NCBI GenBank assembly: GCA_017354515.1
Contig: JAFMQT010000310.1
Span: 1-5,861, forward strand
DNA length: 5,861 nucleotides
Direction: 5' to 3'
DNA from: Nocardia sp.
Lineage (GTDB): Bacteria > Actinomycetota > Actinomycetes > Mycobacteriales > Mycobacteriaceae
A model generated the notes under the pieces. It was given only the letters and a program-made list of their open reading frames with translations, was not told the origin of the DNA and did no database searches. Shown piece after piece: positions 1-4,787 of this stretch. Position 1 is the stretch's first letter. The number at the start of each line of letters is the position of its first letter. The position numbers were made by a program, and so were the translations under genes.

Positions 1-102
1 CTCGGCGCCGACGCGGTCGACGCCATCCGCGCCCACCACGACCGGCTCGCGACCCAGATCACCCAGTGGGAGAACATCTCCCGCGCCACCGCGTACGACT
101 GA
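1..102 (+). CDS. C-terminal end of a probable short-chain dehydrogenase/reductase (partial)
   Basis: Frame 1 is open from the window edge to a TGA at 100-102 and encodes 33 residues beginning LGADAVDAIRAHHDRL and ending ISRATAYD. The gene starts outside the window. The pattern of an amphipathic helix followed by a Trp and a short 'S-R-A-T-x-x-D' tail resembles the C-termini of actinobacterial SDR-family NAD(P)-dependent oxidoreductases. That match is from memory, and the Rossmann fold and catalytic Tyr-Lys are not visible here. Codon use, with C/G in nearly every third position, supports real coding. The next gene remnant begins 29 bp downstream on the same strand. The fragment is certainly a gene end, but the family is only a fair guess. 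Confidence 0.5.
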   Translation, partial: LGADAVDAIRAHHDRLATQITQWENISRATAYD

Positions 103-131
103 CCGATCCGATCACAGAATGCGAGCAGACC

Positions 132-423
132 GTGACAACCGGGCGACTCGAGGCCTTCAGCGATGGCGTCTTCGCCATCGCCATCACACTGCTCGTCCTC
201 GATCTACGCCTACGCGAGACGACATCCGCATCTGCTCGCTGAACATCTTGACCGTGCCGAAGCGGCCCGCATCGGCCGCCGGTTCGTCGCGGGCCCGGTC
301 TGCTATCTGATCGGCACACTTGTCGGCCTGATCTCGGTCTGGGCCGGCATCGCTGTCTTCGCCGCACTCATCGCCTTCTACTGGTTACCGGTCGGCGCCC
401 ACGAACAGCACCGAGTGCGATGA
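132..423 (+). pseudogene. Broken TMEM175-family (DUF1211) potassium-channel-like gene with an internal deletion
   Basis: A GTG at 132 opens a 36-codon frame (stop 240-242) starting VTTGRLEAFSDGVFAIAITL. This is the hallmark first transmembrane helix of prokaryotic TMEM175 proteins, with the R-x-x-x-F-S-D filter-helix motif. The C-terminal part of the same family continues in the next frame, from about 217 to the TGA at 421-423. It contains a charged HLDRAEAARIGRRF linker and two hydrophobic helices (about 295-345 and 346-400). Family members are roughly 200 residues with six helices. Here about 30 and 67 residues remain, so roughly 100 residues (helices 2 to 4 or 5) are missing and the halves are out of frame near 214-222. 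An intact channel cannot be made. The C-terminal piece could in principle be translated from the ATG at 163, but its first 18 residues are out-of-frame sequence. The start has no good Shine-Dalgarno. Confidence 0.75.
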
Positions 424-470
424 GTTCGCGCCCTGGTCGGCGTCTCAATAGTCGTTTTCCGCTGCCGACA

Positions 471-485
471 GCCGTACGGCCGGCC
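471..485. promoter_or_regulatory. Palindromes upstream of the reductase gene
   Basis: A perfect 10-bp palindrome GCCGTACGGC (471-480) overlaps an 8-bp palindrome GGCCGGCC (478-485). Both lie 20-35 bp before the start codon of the reductase gene. The position would suit an operator. In DNA this GC-rich, short palindromes also arise by chance, and no clear -10/-35 pair is visible nearby. Confidence 0.2.
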
Positions 486-505
486 CACGAACCCAGGAGA
501 CTCTG

Positions 506-1087
506 ATGCCGGAATTGCTGGTCGATTTCATTACGTCACTCGATGGTTATGCGGCCGCCGACGGCTGGCCGGGGTGGTGGGGGTTTGAAGGGCCCGAGTA
601 CCTCACCTGGTTGGCACAGCAGCCCGAAGGCGAGTACACGGTGCTGATGGGGGCGGTCACCTACCGCCTGATGTCGGGATTCGCCGAGGCGGGCGAGGAG
701 GGCACGGGTCAGCTGGCGGACCTGCCGAAGATCGTCTTCTCGAATACACTGAGCGAACCGCTGTCCTGGCCGAACAGCCGCCTCGTCACCGGGGACGCCG
801 TGGAGGCCGTGCGGGAGATGAAAAGTCAAGGCTCCCAATCGATGCGCACCATCGGCAGCCTCACCCTTTGCCGGGCGCTGCTGAGAGCCGGTCTGGTGGA
901 CCGCTTCCGGGTGGTGGTCTTTCCCGTCATCACCGGCAAGACCGGCAAGGAACGAATTTACGACGGCTACCCCGACGTCGCCCTCGAGATGATCGGCAGC
1001 TCGACCTTCGACGGCCGCACCCAGCTCCTCGAATATGTCCCGACGCTCCTGACCGGGCCGCCGAACCCGGCCGGCGACAAGGGCTGA
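506..1087 (+). CDS. Dihydrofolate reductase family protein (RibD C-terminal-like, YyaP type)
   Basis: This 193-residue protein resembles the RibD_C/DHFR-like single-domain reductases common in actinomycetes. These are presumed cytoplasmic NAD(P)H-dependent enzymes of unknown physiological substrate. Family landmarks appear in order. The first strand and loop FITSLDGYAA (8-17) are followed by YTVLMGAVTYRLM (44-56), which corresponds to the DHFR-like 'lxGRxTY' element. Then come LPKIVFSNTL (73-82), the glycine-containing nucleotide-binding segment MRTIGSLTLCRALLRAGLVDRF (113-134) and the closing strand FPVITGKTGKERIYDGY (139-155). Length is normal for the family. The ATG at 506 is preceded by AGGAGA at 495-500, a good ribosome binding site that fixes the start. 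The gene converges with ltrA, with 39 bp between stops. It is not a classical folate-pathway FolA, and no riboflavin genes are adjacent. Confidence 0.85.
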   Translation: MPELLVDFITSLDGYAAADGWPGWWGFEGPEYLTWLAQQPEGEYTVLMGAVTYRLMSGFAEAGEEGTGQLADLPKIVFSNTLSEPLSWPNSRLVTGDAVEAVREMKSQGSQSMRTIGSLTLCRALLRAGLVDRFRVVVFPVITGKTGKERIYDGYPDVALEMIGSSTFDGRTQLLEYVPTLLTGPPNPAGDKG

Positions 1088-1126
1088 CCGTAACCTCCTG
1101 GGCCCCTGGGAAATTCGACGATGAGC

Positions 1127-2272
1127 TCACCGCCGCTGCAGGATCTCGGTCTTGTACCACTCACCCACGTTGAGCGCGACGATCACGACAGCCAGGATTG
1201 CGAGGCTGGCGAGCGCGGGGAGATTCGAGGCAATCGGAAGCAGAGCCAGCACCACGACGGCCGCGCTGCCTCGGGTCCAGGACACGCGGCCGATCATGCG
1301 CCAGCGGGTGAATACGAAAGTGGCACAGTACGCTGCGGTGCCGCCGTAGAGCAGGCCGGTACTGGCCCACCCGAGTGTCTCGGCGGGCCGGGCGATCGCG
1401 CGCTGGAGTCCCACCGCGATCACCATGATCGACGCGATCAGCGAGAGATGCCCGTAGGAAAGTACGTTGCGTACGAGTGCGATCTGGGTCGGGGCCGCGG
1501 CGAGGGTTGTCTCCATTCGGCTGTTCGCGTAGTGGAAGTAAACCCACCAGATCCCGCTGACCAGGACGAACGCCACCACGATGGCCGACCCGACCGGCAC
1601 GTTCAGATGTTCGAACGGAACCGAGGCCACAGCGACCATCGACTCGCCCAGCGCGATGAGCACGAACAGTCCGAATCGCTCCACGAGGTGGCCTGCCAGA
1701 TAGTGGACAGAACTGAGTATTCGACCCAGAACCCACGGCGTCGACAGGTCGATCAGCGCGACGATTCCCCAAACCACCTCCCGCGCAAGCATATCCAGCA
1801 GCGCGCCGATAACCAGCAGGGGCCCCGTCAGCACCACGCTGACACCGTAGGGGGTGCGCATACCACGCGTCGCCAGGACGATCGGGATCCCGAGGACTGC
1901 CCGACCGGCCCAATACGACAATGCGAAGACCAGCGCCCGATCCCCATACGCCCCGGGCAGTGCGATCGCCATGAAGACCGCGCTCAGCGCGATTGCGAAT
2001 AACCGGACGCGGTGCGCAGGCCGCTCGGCTCCGGTCTGATTGGTATGGATCGCGGTGCCGACCCACATCCAGTAAACCGGGACGAACACGATCAGGGCGC
2101 GGAGCAGTCCCGCCGGGCCGCTGTCGGTGGCGATCAATGTCGAGGTGCGGGTGACCGCAACGACGAAAACCAGGTCGAAGAACAGTTCGGCCCAGCTCAC
2201 CCGCCGCTCCTGCTCAGCCCGCACCACCCCACGGGATTCGCCTGGAACATCACTGGTTACGCCGTCGGCCAT
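1127..2272 (-). CDS. ltrA: LtrA-family (low temperature requirement protein A) integral membrane protein
   Basis: A polytopic membrane protein of about 381 residues. The N-terminal signature VSWAELFFDLVFVVAVT (25-41) and the central signature HLVERFGLFVLIALGES (195-211) are the two diagnostic motifs of the LtrA family. Between and after them lie many hydrophobic segments, consistent with the 10 or so helices of the family. Molecular function is not established; the name comes from a Listeria mutant unable to grow in the cold. I prefer the ATG at 2272 because GGTGAGG lies five bases upstream. An in-frame GTG at 2311 would add 13 basic residues (394 aa) but lacks a visible Shine-Dalgarno. The gene follows the methyltransferase on the same strand, with an AT-rich gap that may hold its own promoter. 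Family assignment is firm, function unknown. Confidence 0.9.
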   Translation of the reverse strand: MADGVTSDVPGESRGVVRAEQERRVSWAELFFDLVFVVAVTRTSTLIATDSGPAGLLRALIVFVPVYWMWVGTAIHTNQTGAERPAHRVRLFAIALSAVFMAIALPGAYGDRALVFALSYWAGRAVLGIPIVLATRGMRTPYGVSVVLTGPLLVIGALLDMLAREVVWGIVALIDLSTPWVLGRILSSVHYLAGHLVERFGLFVLIALGESMVAVASVPFEHLNVPVGSAIVVAFVLVSGIWWVYFHYANSRMETTLAAAPTQIALVRNVLSYGHLSLIASIMVIAVGLQRAIARPAETLGWASTGLLYGGTAAYCATFVFTRWRMIGRVSWTRGSAAVVVLALLPIASNLPALASLAILAVVIVALNVGEWYKTEILQRR

Positions 2273-2332
2273 CGGTGCCTCACCATGGAGTCGGTCTCGC
2301 CGCGACGGCACTGCCCGTGCGACCCGGCGTGA

Positions 2333-2338
2333 ATTCTA
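2333..2338 (-). promoter_or_regulatory. Candidate -10 box for ltrA
   Basis: Read on the minus strand, 2338 to 2333 is TAGAAT, five of six matches to TATAAT and inside a short AT-rich island in otherwise GC-rich DNA. Transcription would start near 2326, about 54 bases before the preferred ATG at 2272. No convincing -35 is seen 16-18 bp upstream, so ltrA may have its own weak or activator-dependent promoter or be read from the methyltransferase transcript. Confidence 0.35.
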
Positions 2339-2351
2339 GAGATTCCTGGTC

Positions 2352-2370
2352 ACGGGCGGTAGCGGCCCGT
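2352..2370 (-). terminator. Short hairpin at the end of the methyltransferase gene
   Basis: ACGGGC (2352-2357) pairs perfectly with GCCCGT (2365-2370) around a seven-base loop, overlapping the last base of the methyltransferase stop codon. No T-run follows on the minus strand, so it is at best a weak or attenuating structure between the methyltransferase and ltrA. Confidence 0.25.
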
Positions 2371-3071
2371 CATCGCTGCGCGGAGCCGGCGGCCGATGAG
2401 ACTGCGGGCTTGTGCCAGGTGATCCGGTAGCGCCAGAAGAGGAGCCGACGCACTCTCGCACCGGGCAGCAGGGTCGCCGCTACCTCGGCCACCTGCCGCG
2501 TCGTCAGCGGTGGATCCAGCACCACCGGCATCGCCCCACGACGGTTATCGTTGGCGAATCCGCCGCCACCGAGCATTCTCGTCGCCAGGAACACCGCTCC
2601 GAAGACGCGATGAGCGATGGCCGCGCCGATCTCGACGGGCAGTTCACGCGGAAGATCGGTGCGCGGCAACGCGACCGCCGCGAGCACACCGCCCGGCCGC
2701 AGCGCATCGGCGAGGACCGGCAGGATCTGCTCCAGCGGCATGTGATGCAACGCCGTGATCGACACGATCGCGTCGTAGTCCTCGCCAGGTATCGGGTCGG
2801 TCAGTACATCCGCCAGAACGCAGTTCACGTTCTCCGGTGTGCGGCGTTCGGCGGCGGCGATCATCTCCGCCGACCGATCGACCGCGTCGACGTGGTCACA
2901 TCGCCGGGCCAGTTCGACCGCGAATTCCCCCGCGCCGCAGCCTATATCGACGGCCCGCCGACACCTGCGCGGCAACTGACGCAGCAGCACGCGCTGGTAG
3001 TACCGATTGTGGTCCCAATCGAGCACGACCCTGAGCTTACGACGCCCGCGTCGACCGGCCTGTGTAATCAA
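2370..3071 (-). CDS. Class I SAM-dependent methyltransferase
   Basis: A soluble Rossmann-fold methyltransferase of unknown substrate, 233 residues from the TTG at 3071. Motif I is VDIGCGAGEF (41-50), the SAM-binding glycine loop. The acidic residue ending strand 2 is D65 in VDAVDRS. LADVL (86-90), ALHHM (107-111) and ALRPGGVL (123-130) match the later class I motifs of the Methyltransf_11/25 type. The N-terminal VVLDWDHNRYYQRVLLRQLP (15-34) is typical of small actinobacterial members. The start is uncertain: neither the TTG at 3071 nor the GTG at 3026 (218 aa) has a good ribosome binding site. A TATGAT box at 3076-3071 on the minus strand would start transcription near 3064, which favours the GTG. 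The acceptor cannot be told from sequence. It lies upstream of ltrA on the same strand, and co-transcription is possible. Confidence 0.88.
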   Translation of the reverse strand: MITQAGRRGRRKLRVVLDWDHNRYYQRVLLRQLPRRCRRAVDIGCGAGEFAVELARRCDHVDAVDRSAEMIAAAERRTPENVNCVLADVLTDPIPGEDYDAIVSITALHHMPLEQILPVLADALRPGGVLAAVALPRTDLPRELPVEIGAAIAHRVFGAVFLATRMLGGGGFANDNRRGAMPVVLDPPLTTRQVAEVAATLLPGARVRRLLFWRYRITWHKPAVSSAAGSAQR

Positions 3072-3076
3072 TCATA
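3071..3076 (-). promoter_or_regulatory. Candidate -10 box for the methyltransferase
   Basis: The minus-strand hexamer TATGAT (3076 to 3071) matches the TANNNT actinobacterial -10 pattern. It would place the transcript start near 3064, inside the longest version of the methyltransferase frame. If real, it rules out the TTG start at 3071 and supports GTG 3026. No clear -35 accompanies it. Confidence 0.35.
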
Positions 3077-3080
3077 TTGA

Positions 3081-3176
3081 CGCAGAGGGCGACAGGGAGC
3101 CGATATCCTGGACGCCTTGTCGGCCACCGAACGCGACACGCTCACCGAGCTGCTCACCCGCATCCTCGACTACTGA
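3081..3176 (+). pseudogene. Start-less C-terminal remnant of a MarR-like regulator
   Basis: Reading 3102-3173 in frame gives DILDALSATERDTLTELLTR and then ILDY, ending at TGA 3174-3176. The pattern 'L-x-x-L-S-x-x-E-R-x-x-L-x-x-L-L-x-x-I/L' is the closing dimerisation helix of MarR-family transcription regulators. The frame is closed upstream by TGA at 3078-3080 and contains no ATG or GTG, and no winged-helix domain lies upstream in any frame I could follow. I therefore read it as the tail of a gene whose front was lost, perhaps when vapBC or other DNA arrived. The remnant ends 17 bp before the vapBC operator. At about 24 recognisable residues, chance resemblance cannot be excluded. Confidence 0.45.
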
Positions 3177-3192
3177 AAACCACGAGTTCCAG

Positions 3193-3211
3193 TAGCGCTA
3201 AAATAGCGCTA
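3193..3211 (+). promoter_or_regulatory. vapBC promoter and putative operator (twin palindromes around the -10)
   Basis: TAGCGCTA, itself a perfect palindrome, occurs at 3193-3200 and again at 3204-3211 with AAA between, giving the 19-bp TAGCGCTAAAATAGCGCTA. The -10 hexamer TAAAAT (3199-3204) is embedded across the junction. Six bases follow before the vapB ATG at 3211, the geometry of a leaderless transcript that starts at the A of ATG; no Shine-Dalgarno precedes the ATG. VapB-type ribbon-helix-helix antitoxins bind paired palindromes of this size in their own promoters, so this is the likely autoregulatory operator. The -35 is weak (CTGAAA at 3173-3178, spaced 20 bp). Confidence 0.65.
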
Positions 3212-3450
3212 TGGCTACCATTCAGATCCGCGAACTGCCGGATGAGGATGCGGACATCCTGCGCAAGCGAGCTGCGGCTGCCGGTATGTCGTTGCAGGCG
3301 TATATGCGACAGGAGTTGATCAGGCTCGCTCGGCGGCGCACGAAGGCCGAAGCACTCGCGGAGATTCGGGAGGCTCTCGAACACGATCCCGGCCCGGGTG
3401 TGACGGGCGATTTCGTGGTCGAAACCCTGCGGGAGTTGCGAGGTGAGTGA
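3211..3450 (+). CDS. vapB: VapB/FitA-type ribbon-helix-helix antitoxin
   Basis: A 79-residue antitoxin. The N-terminal ribbon-helix-helix DNA-binding domain shows the strand ATIQIREL (2-9), a first helix from about 11 to 24 (DEDADILRKRAAAA), the GMS turn (25-27) and a second helix SLQAYMRQELIRLARRR (27-43). The C-terminal part, rich in Glu and Arg and containing EHDPGPGV (57-64), is the type of segment that wraps round and blocks the VapC active site. The family typically measures 70-85 residues, so it is full length. It is expected to neutralise the downstream toxin and, as a VapBC complex, repress its own promoter at 3193-3211. The ATG at 3211 lacks a ribosome binding site, which fits leaderless expression. 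The stop at 3448-3450 overlaps the vapC start by 8 bp, showing translational coupling. Confidence 0.92.
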   Translation: MATIQIRELPDEDADILRKRAAAAGMSLQAYMRQELIRLARRRTKAEALAEIREALEHDPGPGVTGDFVVETLRELRGE

Positions 3451-3847
3451 AGAACTCGTGGTCGACGCCTCGGCGGTCGCCGACGCTCTGATACGTGGCG
3501 ATGAGGTAGGAAACGCTCTCGCTCAACGTATTTCGGGGTCGGTCTGTCATTCTCCGCATCTCATCGATGCGGAGGTCGGTAGCGTGCTACGTCGTGCCGA
3601 GCGACGGGGTTTGATCAATGAGCGAACCGCGTTGACGAGCCTGCGACTGCTGAAGTTCTTGATCGATGAACGGTATTCCCATGACGGCTGGTTAGCGCTC
3701 GAGGCGTGGAAACTACGAGGCACCGTTACGTTCTACGACGGCCTGTACGTGGCCCTGGCGGCGCGCCTCGACATTCCATTGCTGACACGCGATATCAAGC
3801 TGAGTAAAGCGCCCGGCCTCCCCTGTCGAATCGAGGTGTGCGGCTGA
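3443..3847 (+). CDS. vapC: VapC-type PIN-domain ribonuclease toxin
   Basis: A 134-residue PIN-domain protein starting at GTG 3443, with GGGAG at 3431-3435 seven bases upstream inside vapB. All four acidic residues expected to hold the catalytic Mg2+/Mn2+ are present: D8 in VVDASAV, E44 in HLIDAEVGSVLRR, D99 in TFYDGLYVALAARL and D117 in LLTRD. The toxin should therefore be catalytically intact. VapC enzymes are RNases that typically cut tRNA or 23S rRNA and stop translation when the antitoxin is degraded; the target of this one cannot be read from the sequence. Length is standard for the family. The 8-bp overlap with vapB marks a two-gene operon. Third-position GC and the share of T/A-ending codons look lower than in ku, compatible with horizontal acquisition. 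Confidence 0.93.
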   Translation: MSEELVVDASAVADALIRGDEVGNALAQRISGSVCHSPHLIDAEVGSVLRRAERRGLINERTALTSLRLLKFLIDERYSHDGWLALEAWKLRGTVTFYDGLYVALAARLDIPLLTRDIKLSKAPGLPCRIEVCG

Positions 3848-3980
3848 GCGACTCCGAACCTATCTCGACATCTCACTGTGGAATCGCGGCGTCGGAGCCA
3901 TCTCCCTGGAGGCCCACGCCGACCCGGCAGGCCAGGCATCGATGGCAGTGCGGCGAACTCTCCAACGCTTCCTCGAGTAG
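3840..3980 (+). pseudogene. Start-less C-terminal-like remnant, family unknown
   Basis: Right after vapC, a frame with strong coding character runs to TAG at 3978-3980. It reads AERLRTYLDISLWNRGVGAI (from 3843), continues with SLEAHADPAGQASMAVRRTL and ends QRFLE. The alternation of helix-like and strand-like segments and the GC-rich third positions suggest a real protein C-terminus. The frame is closed upstream by TGA at 3801-3803, overlaps the vapC 3' end and has no ATG or GTG before about 3941. I do not recognise the family. The simplest reading is the 3' end of a gene cut off at the right-hand boundary of the vapBC segment; a chance open frame is the alternative. Confidence 0.35.
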
Positions 3981-3996
3981 TCGCTCGGGCCGCATT

Positions 3997-4010
3997 GTGC
4001 TGCGGAGCAC
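3997..4010. other. Small perfect hairpin in the convergent intergenic region
   Basis: GTGCT (3997-4001) and AGCAC (4006-4010) flank a GCGG tetraloop. The stem is only five pairs. It lies just beside the larger hairpin at 4027-4057 and may be part of the same termination region. Confidence 0.25.
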
Positions 4011-4026
4011 TGATGAGCGCGGAAGC

Positions 4027-4057
4027 GTCCCCGATACCGCTCCAGCGAATCGGGGAC
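4027..4057. terminator. Strong hairpin, probable bidirectional terminator
   Basis: GTCCCCGAT (4027-4035) pairs perfectly over nine bases with ATCGGGGAC (4049-4057). A small inner CGC/GCG stem with TCCA loop sits in the 13-base loop. It lies between the stop of vapC (3847) and the stop of the secreted-protein gene (4130, opposite strand), where a shared terminator is expected. On the plus strand the AT-richer sequence CCGTATTCTATTC follows; no long T-run is present, which is usual for actinobacteria. Confidence 0.55.
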
Positions 4058-4081
4058 CGACCGTATTCTATTCAGCCGCAA

Positions 4082-4108
4082 CGGTTGTCCGTGAACCGGA
4101 CGATACCG
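4082..4108 (-). terminator. Interrupted hairpin downstream of the secreted-protein gene
   Basis: GTCCG (4087-4091) pairs with CGGAC (4097-4101) around TGAAC, extended by CGGT (4082-4085) with ACCG (4105-4108) across a small internal loop. It begins 22 bases after the stop of the minus-strand gene and could be its first terminator. Confidence 0.35.
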
Positions 4109-4129
4109 CGACCGCTCACCGGTGTCGGA

Positions 4130-4516
4130 TCAGTGGTCGAGACGGCACACGACCCCGTCTTTCTCGTCGCCCGACAGGGGCACGGCCTTCGACAGTTCAC
4201 AGCGGGCGTCCTGGCCCTGGATGGCGTCCTTCTGGCGATACTGGTGAATGGTGACGGTCTGATCCTTCCGGAACGTGACGCGCTCGCCCTTCGGGCCGAC
4301 GGCGGGCCGGCAATCGTTGGGCCCCGGCAGGTCCACGACGGCCGATTTGACGTGGTTCGTCGACTCCACCTGGGCTTTCACATAGTGCTCACTGCCCATT
4401 CGGCACAGCAGCACTCCCGTTTCATTCGAATTGTCCGCTCCTGCGGCCGGGGCGACGAGGGCCGCGGCGGACAGTGCCGCAATGGCCGAAGCACACAGAG
4501 TGAGTATCTTTCGCAC
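4130..4516 (-). CDS. Small secreted four-cysteine protein of unknown function
   Basis: A 128-residue protein with a clear Sec signal peptide: basic MRK, a hydrophobic core (about 4-22) and a probable signal peptidase I site after AAGA (27). C8 lies in the hydrophobic core without a lipobox, so it is not a lipoprotein. The mature part of about 101 residues carries four cysteines (C38, C69, C106, C124), enough for two disulfides, and is mainly polar with alternating strand-like segments (KAQVEST, SAVVDLPG, ERVTFRKDQTVTIHQY). I do not recognise a family. Similar small exported hypothetical proteins are common in Nocardia and Mycobacterium. The GTG start at 4516 has AGGAG (4529 to 4525) eight bases upstream. 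It is divergent from ku with 271 bp between them, and nothing in the sequence ties it to DNA repair. Confidence 0.8.
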   Translation of the reverse strand: MRKILTLCASAIAALSAAALVAPAAGADNSNETGVLLCRMGSEHYVKAQVESTNHVKSAVVDLPGPNDCRPAVGPKGERVTFRKDQTVTIHQYRQKDAIQGQDARCELSKAVPLSGDEKDGVVCRLDH

Positions 4517-4524
4517 GATCTGAG

Positions 4525-4529
4525 CTCCT
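4525..4529 (-). promoter_or_regulatory. Ribosome binding site deciding the GTG start of the secreted protein
   Basis: The minus-strand AGGAG (4529 to 4525) is eight bases before the GTG at 4516. It fixes this unusual start and agrees with the signal peptide beginning there. Confidence 0.7.
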
Positions 4530-4751
4530 AAGACGTAATCGGTTGCCGCCGCATCGCCGACGTTGCACCGTCAACTCTCGCGACGGGGCCCGACTCTAAG
4601 CCCGCGAACAGCAGCCCGCAATTCGGCCGGCCGATCGAATCCGCTTGGCGCACTGTGGAATAGAAGACTTTCAACTGCTGCGCACCGCCCCACCCACCCT
4701 CTCCGTGTCGCGAAGAACCGACACCGGGATCCGCAGGTCATACCGTGTCGC
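4530..4751. other. Divergent intergenic region without a recognisable gene
   Basis: This is most of the 271 bp between the secreted-protein gene and ku. It holds only weakly open frames with no ribosome binding sites or recognisable protein sequence. It must contain the secreted-protein promoter, which I could not place with confidence. The right end holds the ku promoter. Confidence 0.5.
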
Positions 4752-4781
4752 CGGACAAATCGGGCTGGGAGTAACTACGAT
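4752..4781 (+). promoter_or_regulatory. Predicted ku promoter, leaderless geometry
   Basis: A -35-like CGGACA (4752-4757) is followed after 18 bp by TACGAT (4776-4781), a TANNNT -10. Six bases later comes the GTG start of ku at 4788. This spacing predicts that transcription begins at the G of the start codon, a leaderless mRNA, the same -10-to-start distance as in vapB. There is no properly spaced Shine-Dalgarno; the AGGGG run abuts the GTG. Confidence 0.5.
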
Positions 4782-4787
4782 CGAGGG

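Noticed and set aside
1088..1126. GC-rich CCTGGGCCCCTGGG stretch between the reductase and ltrA as a terminator
   Set aside because: The repeats do not form a stem with a reasonable loop and no T-run follows.
1121..2002. Long plus-strand open frame (293 codons) opposite ltrA
   Set aside because: It is antisense to a gene with clear LtrA motifs; the product is a charged low-complexity sequence typical of the complement of a GC-rich membrane protein gene.
2412..3080. Plus-strand open frame opposite the methyltransferase
   Set aside because: It is the complement of conserved methyltransferase motifs; composition is Arg/His/Gln-rich as expected for an antisense frame.
3439..3839. CGAGGTG at 3439-3445 and 3833-3839 as possible target-site duplication
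   Set aside because: Seven bases is too short in GC-rich DNA, and the first copy is inside vapB rather than flanking the pair.
4563..4787. N-terminal extension of Ku
   Set aside because: The 75 codons do not resemble any Ku, lack a ribosome binding site and have Arg/Pro-rich shadow composition. Conserved Ku sequence starts at GTG 4788.
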